64,000 nt of DNA. Source: CATOSP01 sp965197545 (GTDB lineage Bacteria > Chloroflexota > Dehalococcoidia > Lucifugimonadales > UBA3495). The notes under the pieces are model-generated. The model made no database searches and was not told the origin of the DNA. It saw only the letters and a list, made by a program, of their open reading frames with translations. Numbering within the stretch: position 1 is the first letter of the stretch; the number at the start of each line of letters is the position of its first letter. The stretch covers positions 248,001-312,000 of the forward strand of contig CBDANJ010000008.1 of assembly GCA_965197545.1 (NCBI GenBank), in the 5' to 3' direction. Made by a program: the position numbers and the translations under genes. Shown here in pieces: positions 53,363-61,918 of the stretch.

Positions 53363-54529
53363 TTAAAGCTGATATTCGGGGCGGCGCAGGAGTTGGCGGG
53401 CGATGAGCAACCTCATTACCTCGTTGGTGCCTTCTCCGATGATCATCAAAGGAGCGTCCCGGTAGTAGCGTTCGACGGGCGACTCCTTGATGAACCCATA
53501 GCCGCCGTGGACGCGCATCGCTTCCATGGTGACCTCGCCGCAGATCTCGCTGGCGAACAGCTTGGCCATTCCCGATTCCAGGTCGACCCGTTCGCCCCGG
53601 TCCTTCTTGGCAGCCGCGTCATAGGTAAGAAGCCGGGCGGCTTGAATTTTGGTTGCCATGTCGGCCAGCTTGAGCTGAATGGCCTGGTGCTGGGAGATGG
53701 GCACGCCGAAAGTTTCGCGCTGCTGCGAGTAGCGTATCGCGGCTTCGAAAGCGGCCTGTGCCACGCCGACGGCGCGGGCTGCCACGTTGATGCGGCCAGT
53801 CTCCAGTCCGCTCATAACCTGGCCAAATCCGTTGCCCTCCTCGCCCCCAACCAGGTTTTCAGCGGGGATGCGATAGTCCTCAAAAATCAGTTCGCAGGTG
53901 TCAAGCCCTCGGTACCCTAACTTGTCCAGGTCGCGTCCCACCCTGAACCCGGGGCTGCCTTTTTCCGCCACGAAGCAGCTTATCCCCCGGTGGGGAGGGT
54001 TGGCGTTGCGGTCGGTCTTGGCCAGCAGGCAGAAAGCGTCCCCATACCGGCCGTTGGTGATGAACATCTTCGAGCCGTTGATGACGTATTCCTCGCCATC
54101 TTTCGTGGCGGTGGTCTCCATGCCGGCCACGTCGCTGCCGCCGCCGGGTTCGGTGAGGGCCAGGCCGCCCCGTTTCTTGCCCGACGCCAGATCTGGCAGG
54201 AACTGGCGTTTCTGCTCCCCGGTCCCATAGTGAGTCAGCACGTAGGTGAGGATGTGATGGGTGCCGATGGCCCCGGTGATGCTCATCAGACCCTTGCTCA
54301 GTTCCTCGAAAATATTGGCAAAGGTCGTGTAGTCGAGACCGAGACCGCCGTACTCCTCGGGCACGGTAATGCCGAAGAGGCCAAGCTCCTTCATCTTGTC
54401 GATCAGGTCATGGGGAACGATGTCTTCGCGGTCCAGCTTCTCGGCAACGGGGTCAACGTCGCGGCGGACGAACTCGCGCACCATGTTGACGATTTGGGAG
54501 CGGGCTTCTTCGGGGGTTGCTGTGGTCAC
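53363..54529 (-). CDS. Acyl-CoA dehydrogenase
   Basis: The 388-aa protein has GLALTEPGGGSDVAGMETTA (FAD motif), SQQRETFGVPISQHQAIQLK and IGEGTNEVMRLLIARQLL, where Glu366 is the catalytic base. It carries out the first step of fatty or branched acyl-CoA oxidation. It is not the same gene as the one at 5032; the two share fold only. A one-base gap separates it from the preceding aspartic protease gene, so they are co-transcribed. Confidence 0.93.
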   Translation of the reverse strand: MTTATPEEARSQIVNMVREFVRRDVDPVAEKLDREDIVPHDLIDKMKELGLFGITVPEEYGGLGLDYTTFANIFEELSKGLMSITGAIGTHHILTYVLTHYGTGEQKRQFLPDLASGKKRGGLALTEPGGGSDVAGMETTATKDGEEYVINGSKMFITNGRYGDAFCLLAKTDRNANPPHRGISCFVAEKGSPGFRVGRDLDKLGYRGLDTCELIFEDYRIPAENLVGGEEGNGFGQVMSGLETGRINVAARAVGVAQAAFEAAIRYSQQRETFGVPISQHQAIQLKLADMATKIQAARLLTYDAAAKKDRGERVDLESGMAKLFASEICGEVTMEAMRVHGGYGFIKESPVERYYRDAPLMIIGEGTNEVMRLLIARQLLRRPEYQL

Positions 54530-54530
54530 G

Positions 54531-54971
54531 TCATTCTCCTTGGCATATAGTCCTTTCTCCGCTATTGAGAAGAGAATAGTCCTCGAGTTCGAGTAGTCTG
54601 GGCCTGAACCCCCTGAGCCGTGTCGACGGGAGTCTCTTCAAGGTCTGGTTAAGTGGGTCTACCTCGATGCCAACCGACTCAAGTGCAGTGACGCCCAGCA
54701 GGGGTTCAGCACCTTCCTCTCCCATTACGATGGTGGCTCCGACAACTTCTCCCATGAATTCCACTCGCCCGACCGTGATGTCCATTCTGATGTCGCTGCC
54801 GTCGGCAAGGCCGTATGTACGTTGTCCTTCAGGTTTCAGGCCAATGGATTCCAAGTGCTCCCTGGGCACGAGACAGTCGGTCGCACCAGTGTCAACCAGA
54901 AACAACCCTTCCCAGACCCTTTCAGGATCGGCCGGGTTGCGTACGGCTACGGTCACATGAGTCACTCCCAT
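54531..54971 (-). CDS. Retroviral-type aspartic protease family protein
   Basis: The 146-aa protein has FLVDTGATDCLVPREHLESI, the D-T-G-A active-site triplet (Asp27) of clan AA aspartic proteases, and LLGVTALESVGIEVDPLNQT as the second conserved segment. Bacterial members are small, probably dimeric, and of unknown substrate. It overlaps closely with the acyl-CoA dehydrogenase gene, an odd neighbour that suggests a conserved gene pair or coincidental operon. Confidence 0.85.
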   Translation of the reverse strand: MGVTHVTVAVRNPADPERVWEGLFLVDTGATDCLVPREHLESIGLKPEGQRTYGLADGSDIRMDITVGRVEFMGEVVGATIVMGEEGAEPLLGVTALESVGIEVDPLNQTLKRLPSTRLRGFRPRLLELEDYSLLNSGERTICQGE

Positions 54972-55051
54972 CCAATCACCTCACTTTAGCTCGTGCCACG
55001 AAAGACTCCTCTACCTGGTGTTGGACCAAAAGCGGTTGGTACATCTCCCTA

Positions 55052-55270
55052 TCAGATACAGTATTGTCGCACCACCGGTATCAGCGATCCGGTGTATAAC
55101 CACTCTTCCCATTCTATTCTCGCATTACTATTGAGGTTCCTAAGAGTAATTACACGAGCCAATATGCTTGCCATCCGTTGTAGAGGTATAAGAACCAGAA
55201 GAACTCCACTCAACAACACGAATCCCAAGACATGGCCTAAGAATGCGACTGGTATCAAAATTAGCCACAT
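55052..55270 (-). CDS. Possible small membrane protein
   Basis: The 72-aa ORF has one long or two short hydrophobic segments (LILIPVAFLGHVLGFVLL and SGVLLVLIPL), followed by a polar end. There is no clear ribosome site, and the region is AT-richer than its surroundings. It may be a real small gene or chance. Confidence 0.35.
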   Translation of the reverse strand: MWLILIPVAFLGHVLGFVLLSGVLLVLIPLQRMASILARVITLRNLNSNARIEWEEWLYTGSLIPVVRQYCI

Positions 55271-55306
55271 CCACCATTCGATTAATCCGACCCCCTTTGC
55301 ACTTAC

Positions 55307-57091
55307 CTACCACCCCAGCATCACCGACTCTTTGCGTGGGTCGGCCCCGCCCCGGTAAACCCCGGCCTCGTTGTCGACCATAATGGGCGTGAACCCGTTT
55401 GACACACCCCAGGCGTCGATTTCGCGGACATCGTGGCCATTGTCCCGAAGGGAGTCGGCCACGTCGGACGGGATGCGGTCCTCAAGCTCCAGCAGGTTGG
55501 GGTAGGAGGTGTGCGGCCACGGCGAACGCGGGAAACTGTAGCCGCAGAACCGGGGGGCTTCCACTGCTTCCTGGATGTTGAGGCCGAAATCCACGACGTT
55601 GTTGAAGACCTGCAAGTTGCTCTGGGGCTGGCTATCTCCGCCGGGGGTCCCCAGCGTCATAAACGGCTTGCCGTCCTTCAAAATGATGAACGTGCAAGGG
55701 GTAGTTCTGGGACGCTTCCTGGGGGCGATGGCGTTGGGATTGTCTTCATCGAGCCAGAAGTAGCAGCCACGGGTGTTGAGCAGGATACCGGTGTCGCCAA
55801 GAATCATGCCCTTGGCCAGGGCGGCGAAGCTGCTGGGCGTGACCGACACCATGTTGCCCTGGGCGTCCACTGTGGCCAGGTAGGTCGTACCGTCCTGGTC
55901 TCCCGCAACGGCTTCGACTGCGGGCGCGGCTTGCCGGGCCGGGTGGCCGGGAGCGGCCGACTTCATGCCTTCGGGGTCTCCGGGCGGGTAGTCGGCTTCG
56001 GCCTTTTCCGGGTTAATGAGACCCCGGCGGAGCGCGGCGTATTCCTTGGACAGAAGCCCTTTCACCGGAACATCCACGAAGGCGGGATCTCCAACGTACC
56101 GCTCCCGGTCGGCGAATGCCAACTTCAACGCCTCAACCTGAAGGTGGACCGCCTGGGCGCTGTTGTGGCCCATCGCGGCCAGGTCGTAACCCTCCAGGAT
56201 GTTCAGTGTCTGCAAAAGAGTGATGCCCTGGGTCCAGGTCTGGTTGGTGAAAATCTCCAGCCCCCGGTAGGTGGTGGAGATGGGTTCCTCCGGCGGGGTC
56301 TCGAATTCGGCGAAGTCCTTAAATGAGTAGATGCCTCCCAGGTCGCGTGTGGCTTCCCACATGCGCCGGGCGACATCGCCAATGTAGAAAACTTCCCTGG
56401 CGGCGACTATAGCCGCCTCCCGGCCTCTACCCCGGCTGAGAGCCTGCTGCTCCGCTGAGACCATCATCGACAGTGTGCGGCCCAGGTCCTCCTGCTTGAA
56501 CATGCTGCCCAGGACCGGAGGTTGGCCGCCGGGCAGGTATATACGCTCCGAGTCAGGATACTTCCGCAAGTTCTCCAGCCGCTCCTTACTGCCGATGGCC
56601 TGGCAAAGCAGTTGGTAGGCGGGGAAGCCGCTGCGGGCGAACACCAACGCGCTTTCCGCCACGCGGCTGAAGCTCATGGTGCCGTATTTGGCGAGCATGG
56701 CCAGGAGGGCGGAAACCACGCCGGGAACGGTGCTGCTCAGGATGCCAGGTAGTATCTCTCCCCAACTCTCCATGTAATGGTCGACGGTGGCCGCGCTGGC
56801 GGCCCAGCCCTGTCCCACCACCGAGCGCACCTTCTTGGTGGAGGCGTCGTAGAAGAGCATGGCCACCTCGCCGCCCAGCGAGTAATGGGCGGTGGGCTCC
56901 ATGACCCCGGCGGCGAGCGCCGAGGCCACAGCGGCGTCGACGGCGTTGCCGCCCTGCCACAGGATGCGCATTCCGGCCTGGGCGGTGAGCTGGGTACCCC
57001 CACCCACCATCCCCCGTGTACCCCAGACGATGGGCCTATGGGAATATTCGCCTTGACTGCCCTTGGTGTGGCGGCATGTTTCGGATGACAT
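55307..57091 (-). CDS. Gamma-glutamyltransferase family protein
   Basis: The 594-aa protein matches the Ntn-hydrolase gamma-glutamyltransferase family: ILWQGGNAVDAAVASALAAG, AHYSLGGE, PGVVSALL and the autocleavage region DGTTYLATVDAQGNMVSVTP, where Thr becomes the new N-terminal nucleophile. The usual T-x-H after the nucleophile is T-Y-L here, and an F-x-x-L-G-T-P-G-G-D segment follows. No signal peptide is visible, so it is probably cytoplasmic and may act on another amide. AGGAG precedes the ATG. Confidence 0.88.
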   Translation of the reverse strand: MSSETCRHTKGSQGEYSHRPIVWGTRGMVGGGTQLTAQAGMRILWQGGNAVDAAVASALAAGVMEPTAHYSLGGEVAMLFYDASTKKVRSVVGQGWAASAATVDHYMESWGEILPGILSSTVPGVVSALLAMLAKYGTMSFSRVAESALVFARSGFPAYQLLCQAIGSKERLENLRKYPDSERIYLPGGQPPVLGSMFKQEDLGRTLSMMVSAEQQALSRGRGREAAIVAAREVFYIGDVARRMWEATRDLGGIYSFKDFAEFETPPEEPISTTYRGLEIFTNQTWTQGITLLQTLNILEGYDLAAMGHNSAQAVHLQVEALKLAFADRERYVGDPAFVDVPVKGLLSKEYAALRRGLINPEKAEADYPPGDPEGMKSAAPGHPARQAAPAVEAVAGDQDGTTYLATVDAQGNMVSVTPSSFAALAKGMILGDTGILLNTRGCYFWLDEDNPNAIAPRKRPRTTPCTFIILKDGKPFMTLGTPGGDSQPQSNLQVFNNVVDFGLNIQEAVEAPRFCGYSFPRSPWPHTSYPNLLELEDRIPSDVADSLRDNGHDVREIDAWGVSNGFTPIMVDNEAGVYRGGADPRKESVMLGW

Positions 57092-57123
57092 GGCAAAACT
57101 CCTGAATGTGGAGTGTGGTTCTT

Positions 57124-57152
57124 GTTATACCCGCATAGCGTGATGCTGGCAA
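57124..57152 (-). promoter_or_regulatory. Promoter of the gamma-glutamyltransferase gene
   Basis: On the minus strand TTGCCA (57152-57147) and TATAAC (57129-57124) have 17-base spacing. They lie about 33 bases before the ATG at 57091, which has AGGAG seven bases upstream. Confidence 0.7.
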
Positions 57153-57180
57153 GCGGCTGGTGGGGTTGGGGCATGGTCAA

Positions 57181-57410
57181 TTAATTGTCCGCCCATAAAA
57201 CCAGTCTCCCCCTTTCGGGAAAGGGGGATTAAAGGGGATTTCCCCCTGGTGGGTATGAGTTCACTAGAATCAAGAATAATTGGCCCTGTTTCATTTCACT
57301 AATCGTATGGACTGGTCTCTTTCCAGGCGCACAATGACTTCGGCGGCCCCCCTGGCGCCGGGGAAATCCCCCCAGCCCGCTTTTCCGAGGGGGTATGTAC
57401 TTGACCGGTG
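57181..57410 (-). repeat. Dispersed palindromic repeat, copy 2 (about 230 bp)
   Basis: This is the inverted partner of 2061-2285. In reverse complement it reads CACCGGTCAAGTACATA through GGCGGACAATTAA, with a shared core and the same imperfect inverted ends. It lies between the gamma-glutamyltransferase promoter and the IS element. Two copies 55 kb apart in opposite orientation could support inversion by recombination. Confidence 0.8.
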
Positions 57411-57489
57411 GGGGCCGGTAATGACGAGGGTACGGGAACGGTAGTTGGGGAACGCGGTTGCTCTGGCGTGTTGAGACGCGCTCCCGGAC

Positions 57490-58671
57490 CAGGGTCTTTC
57501 AGTTTTCAAGGGTTAGCCAAGCCAAGGATGGTTAGAGCCTGGCCTGGCGGCCATCCGATGCGCCGAATGGCCGCCGCGATGTTGGACTCGCCGATGCTGC
57601 GCAGCAGCCCCAGCGCCACGTTCCGAAATGCCGCCATCACCTGGGGCGCCGCCCCACTCCTCACCCGGGATGCGTCCTCCCCCAGGGTCACGTCCCGGAC
57701 GTAGTGCAGCCGGTTCTCAATCCCCCAGTGGCCCCGCACATACTCCAGGAGTTTCCCAGGCCCGCTCTCCGCCCCCAAACTGGTGATGGCGTAGCGTGTC
57801 TCTATGGTGGTCTGCCCCTTTTGCTCCACCCGCCGCCGCACTTGGCAGACCTGCCGCACCCCGGGCCAGTCCAGGCATTCCTTCAGATATTCGCTCAGGG
57901 CCTCCGTGACCCGCAGTTGCCGCGTTTCCCAACGGTCCCCATGCCGGCTCCGCCGCCGGGCCTGCCGGTACTTTCCTCCCCAGACCGGCTTCACAAAAGC
58001 CAGGGCAATGGCGTCATAGAGTTCCCGCTGGTTCTTTTTCACGATGACCAGATAGTCTCCCCCGGCCTCCAGCAACTGCCGGCAATAGTCCCGCTGGCAA
58101 TACAAGGCATCCCCGGTGATGAGATTACCGGCCACCGGCAGCAGTTCCGCCGTCAGTTGCCGGGCCGTTGTCAGTTCCCCCTGCCCCGGCCTGACCCCCC
58201 TTTTGCCCCACCACCAGGCTGGATTCATGGGCATAGCCGGCCACCAGGCGTACCCCGGGCAACTCCTCGCCATGACTCCCCCGCAGGGCTTTGCCATCCA
58301 CCGCAATGGCCCTCCCCGGCCCCAGCCCCGCCCGGCTCCACCGGGCCAGGGCGGCCTCGAAGGCGGCGGCGTCCAGCCGCCGGAATACGGCATGGAGACT
58401 GCCAATGGATGGGGTCCGGGTCCGGGTGAAACCCATGCCTTTACCGTGGCGGCATCCTGCTGGCGGCCCCACTGGTGGATGGCGTAGAGGCTGCGGGCGC
58501 CGGAGAGCATGGCGCACACCGCCAGGGTGAGAATGGCTGCCAGGGGATGGCGCCGTCCCCGCAATCCCCGGGGGTCCGGCACCGAGGCCAAGATGGCGGG
58601 CAGGTTTTGTCCCAGTTCAGTCGTGTTCATATCCCCATTTTAAGGCTTTCCCTGAAAACTGAAAGGCCCTG
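57490..58671 (-). mobile_element. ISAs1-type insertion sequence, 1182 bp
   Basis: Terminal repeats are CAGGGTCTTTCAGTTTTCA at the left and CAGGGCCTTTCAGTTTTCA (reverse complement) at the right, 18 of 19 bases alike. It carries one transposase frame on the minus strand. The flanks GCTCCCGGAC (57480-57489) and GCTCCGCGAT (58672-58681) agree at seven of ten positions, so the target duplication is decayed or the flanks were rearranged. The family call rests on TIR start, size, transposase motifs and duplication length. Confidence 0.85.
57506..58630 (-). pseudogene. ISAs1-family transposase with two compensating frameshifts
   Basis: The single 374-aa frame starts as a normal H-repeat/ISAs1 transposase (LASVPDPRGLRGRRHPLAAI) and ends normally (VRGHWGIENRLHYVRDVTLG, GEDASRVRSG). 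About 80 residues between roughly 58436 and 58200 are out of frame. The correct sequence there (MGFTRTRTPSIGSLHAVFRR, IAVDGKALRGSHGEE) is in another frame. One base is missing near 58436, and a C6 run at 58195-58200 (G6 on the coding strand) has one too many. The first catalytic Asp (AVDGKALRGS) is lost in the long frame. Either an inactive gene or a sequencing error. Confidence 0.85.
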
Positions 58672-60418
58672 GCTCCGCGATGCCCTGGGTTGACTTGTTG
58701 GGCCACGCCACCGGGTGGACGAAGGTCAGCGTGTCGCTGCCGCTTTCGTAGACCGCCCACTTCTCGCCGTACAACCGGTCCATCCTGATCTTCAGGCGGG
58801 GCCTGCCGCCGGCGGTGTCCACATCCACCGACTCGTTGAAGGTCAGCCGGACCCGGACCTTGTTGCCCAGCAGATAGGTGTCCGGGGCGCCGTCGCCGTC
58901 CCTGGAGGGAGTGGAAGTGATCTCCACCCCGGTGACGCGAAGCGGGACCACCGAGATGGACGCCGTGTTGGCGCTGGCCGCCGCCGCGTCCAGGGAGTCC
59001 ACTACCTTGAAGGTGAAGCTGGCGTCGCCTTCGTAATCGAGGGCCGGGGTGAACACCAGCTTGCCGTCGTCCAGCTCCGTGTGGGTAACCGTCCTGGGTA
59101 GGTCCGTGGTAAGGATGGCCGTGCCGTCCAGCTTGAGCACGCCGTGCGCGCTATCGGGCAGGGTCAAGACCCGTATCTCCTTGAGCGGGTCGCCGTCGCT
59201 GTCGGTGATCTTGAAATCAGACTTGGCGAAGGTCAGGTCGACGTTGATCGCCGTGGTTCTGGTGAAGTCCTCCCCGCTGGGCGCCAAGTTGGTGCCGCGC
59301 ACCCGGGCCGGGACATCGGCCACCGCCCAGATGAGCAGGTCGGCGGCTGCGGTCAGGACCGCGTCGTTGCCGTTGTCCTTGCTCCGGATGGTGGCGCCGG
59401 GGCTGCCCGAGAGCCGGACCAGGTTGCCGGAGGCATCCCGCTTGACGGTGATGCCGTCGGCGTCGTTGTCCCCGGCAACCACCGTGTGCGTGCCGAAGGT
59501 CACCGAATCGTCCGTTTGGCCGGTGTGGTTCAGCGTGTATTCGTTGTCGCCGACGGCCACCACGATCCGGGCGTTCTCGCCGTTGTTCCCGATGTTGGCA
59601 ACCACGATATCGTTGCTGAATGACAGAATAACGCTGAATGTGTCGTCCTTGATGTAGGTGTCGCCGGTGCCGTCCAGGTCGGCGTCGGTTGTAAGAGCAT
59701 CAGAACCGAGGGCCTGGGTGATTGTCGGCACGCCCGTAGAGACACTCTTCCCCGAGTCGTACGCCGCGTGTTCCGTCGAGACGTCTGTCCCATCGGCGGT
59801 GGCGCGGATGCTGGCGCTGCCGGAGGCGCCGTCGGCGTCCAGCGCTCTGGCGGCCACCGACACGTTGGCCCCGGACGAATAGTCTCCCTGCACCAGAGTG
59901 TACCGGAACACCAGCGCGGTCCCGGGGCTGCCCGAGACGTAGTCCGCGTAGCGGGTCTCCCCGCCGGGGCCGAAGGCCGGGGTCAACGGGATGCGGGGCG
60001 CGCCGGACACCGTCACGTCCTCGTTGAAGGTCACAGTGACCTCGATGGGGCTTCCGGGGGTTGCGTACCGGCCTGACGGCTGGTTGGTGAAGGCCACTTC
60101 GGCGACGCCCGGCGCCAGCCGGGTGTTGGTCGGGAACCAGCCTCTGCGGGTCTCCAACGCGTTTCCGATGGCGTCCTGGATCTTATTGGCATACTCGGGC
60201 GGAGGGGAGTATTGCACCAGGATGTGCTCTTCGCCGGGGTACACCGGGGAGGCCAGGGTGAGCGTCACCGTCGCGCCCTCGATGACGACTTCGTTCACTT
60301 CGATCGTGCGGACAGGATCACTATTTGTAGCGTCCCTGATGATGACCGCAAACCTGTCCGTCGGGGGCACCGCGTCCGGGTTGAGGGCCTCGTCGAGGGT
60401 GAGGGTGGCGCCGGTCAC
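58640..60418 (-). CDS. Surface protein fragment, C-terminal part, ends in the IS
   Basis: The listed 592-aa reading starts at GTG 60418, but the frame is open upstream to the TAG at 60461, with coding character (NGDDDDPPDLDKGTVTGATL). Modules in order: a SwmB-like repeat (GATLTLDEALNPD, residues about 3-90); several beta-sandwich modules rich in D-A-D-G-D; a cadherin-like region (TFAKSDFKITDSDGDPLKEI); and a final module (VEITSTPSRDGDGAPDTYLL). The last 12 or so residues read into the IS right end and stop there. No recognisable continuation exists left of the IS. Confidence 0.7.
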   Translation of the reverse strand: MTGATLTLDEALNPDAVPPTDRFAVIIRDATNSDPVRTIEVNEVVIEGATVTLTLASPVYPGEEHILVQYSPPPEYANKIQDAIGNALETRRGWFPTNTRLAPGVAEVAFTNQPSGRYATPGSPIEVTVTFNEDVTVSGAPRIPLTPAFGPGGETRYADYVSGSPGTALVFRYTLVQGDYSSGANVSVAARALDADGASGSASIRATADGTDVSTEHAAYDSGKSVSTGVPTITQALGSDALTTDADLDGTGDTYIKDDTFSVILSFSNDIVVANIGNNGENARIVVAVGDNEYTLNHTGQTDDSVTFGTHTVVAGDNDADGITVKRDASGNLVRLSGSPGATIRSKDNGNDAVLTAAADLLIWAVADVPARVRGTNLAPSGEDFTRTTAINVDLTFAKSDFKITDSDGDPLKEIRVLTLPDSAHGVLKLDGTAILTTDLPRTVTHTELDDGKLVFTPALDYEGDASFTFKVVDSLDAAAASANTASISVVPLRVTGVEITSTPSRDGDGAPDTYLLGNKVRVRLTFNESVDVDTAGGRPRLKIRMDRLYGEKWAVYESGSDTLTFVHPVAWPNKSTQGIAEPGPFSFQGKP

Positions 60419-60460
60419 CGTCCCTTTATCCAGATCCGGCGGGTCGTCGTCGTCGCCGTT

Positions 60461-61891
60461 CTAGTCCACCTTGTGGGCGGCGTCCCCGGTGGTGGGCAGG
60501 CCGGCGCGGGTGAGCACGGCGCTGTTGGTGGCCGGATTGCCGCCGGTGACGGTGGCCCCGTTCTCCAGGAACACCACCGTATCGTCGGTGGACGAGAGGG
60601 TCTGCAACCACACCCGGTCGCTGTCCATCTCCCCCAGCTGCACCTGGTACTCTAAGGTCAGGGTGTCCGTGCCCGAGCCGTCGCCGGTCCAGGCCATCTT
60701 CCGGCGGCTGTTGGTCAGGTCGTTGTCGTCGTCCCCCAGGTCCAGCCGCAGGGACACGTTGGCGTCGTCCCCGCCGTTGCTCACCGTCACCGGCTGGCTC
60801 CAGGTCACCTCCGCCTGGATGGTCTCCCGGATCAGGTAGGTGTCCCCCGTGCCGTCGCTGTCCGCGTCGCGGGAAGGCGTCGAGGTGAACCGCACCCCAC
60901 GGATCGACGCCCCGCCAGTAGTGGTTGCCGCAACCCAGGGAGCCCATAAGTCGATGCCCGCGACGCTCGTCCTCGTCGCCATCCAGTGGGTGGTGCCGCT
61001 GGACAGCCCACTCACGGTCTCGATGTGCCCCGGAGGGGCGTCGGTGGTGCGCATCTCCCGACTGCCGTCCGGCCAGCAGAAGTACAGGTCGTGGGTTTGG
61101 GTAGCCCCTAAGCCGCGAAAACTAATGGACATGTCGGTCGTCTGCGTGACCGTGATCCAAATATCGTTACCGAAGGTGTTGGTTCCCTCCGGGGCGGGAT
61201 GGGCGCACGGCGCCGAGGTGGGGTTCAGCGGCGGCCGAACCGCCACCGAAACCGTGTCCGCCTCGCTGTCGTTGGTCCCGTCGTTCACCACCAGGGAGAA
61301 CTCCAGGTCCGTACGCACCGACGGCGCCGTGAAGGTCGGCTTCGCCGCCGTGGGGTCGCTCAGCGTCACATCCACCCCGCCGGGCTGCGTCCAGGCGTAG
61401 GTGAACACCGGCAAGTCCTCCGTCGACGACCCACTCCCCTCCAGCGTCACCGTCGCCCCGGTCAGCGCCTCCTGATCGGGTCCCGCGTCCGCCGTAACCG
61501 TGCTGGTTCCGGCCACCCGGTGATTTGGGTCCGCCGCCAATGCCGCGTGCGTCCGGTCCGCGTTCTGGCTTCCTCCGCCCGTCAGCGTGGCGCTGCCAAC
61601 CAACAGCACCATGTCGCCGGTGTTGTTCGGTTTCGGGAATATGCCGTCGGTGTCCGCATCTGTCGCTGCCACCGTGTAGCGGAACACCAGCGACCGCGCC
61701 GTGCCCGTCGTTGCTCCCACGCGCTTCAGCAGGGCGGGCTTGGTATTGCCGCCGATGTCCAGCCGCACCCGCAGGTCCGAGCCCGAGGCCGACACGTCCC
61801 AGGTCACGTCCGCGTCCCAGGTGACGGTCGCCTCGATGTGCTCGCCCAGGAAGTAGGTGTTCCCCGACGCCGGCGACGAGGTGACCGCCAC
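60461..61891 (-). CDS. Surface protein fragment, middle part
   Basis: This 476-aa reading is in the same frame as its neighbours on both sides: after the TAA at 61919 it continues QQQAPTIQSV, and it ends HKVD before the TAG at 60461. It has a beta module (SSPASGNTYFLGEHIEATVT) and a PKD-like module (DAGPDQEALTGATVTLEGSG ... YAWTQPGGVDVTLSDPTA). Another Fn3-like stretch follows, and then a module like the first (FTSTPSRDADSDGTGDTYLI). A start codon of its own (GTG 61891) has no convincing ribosome site, so an independent gene is unlikely. Confidence 0.65.
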   Translation of the reverse strand: MAVTSSPASGNTYFLGEHIEATVTWDADVTWDVSASGSDLRVRLDIGGNTKPALLKRVGATTGTARSLVFRYTVAATDADTDGIFPKPNNTGDMVLLVGSATLTGGGSQNADRTHAALAADPNHRVAGTSTVTADAGPDQEALTGATVTLEGSGSSTEDLPVFTYAWTQPGGVDVTLSDPTAAKPTFTAPSVRTDLEFSLVVNDGTNDSEADTVSVAVRPPLNPTSAPCAHPAPEGTNTFGNDIWITVTQTTDMSISFRGLGATQTHDLYFCWPDGSREMRTTDAPPGHIETVSGLSSGTTHWMATRTSVAGIDLWAPWVAATTTGGASIRGVRFTSTPSRDADSDGTGDTYLIRETIQAEVTWSQPVTVSNGGDDANVSLRLDLGDDDNDLTNSRRKMAWTGDGSGTDTLTLEYQVQLGEMDSDRVWLQTLSSTDDTVVFLENGATVTGGNPATNSAVLTRAGLPTTGDAAHKVD

Positions 61892-61918
61892 GCTCTGGAT
61901 AGTCGGGGCCTGCTGCTG

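Noticed and set aside
57291..57509. Possible continuation of the surface gene left of the IS
   Set aside because: After removing the IS, the frame reads into the dispersed repeat with low-complexity Pro/Arg sequence, so no credible C-terminus is present.
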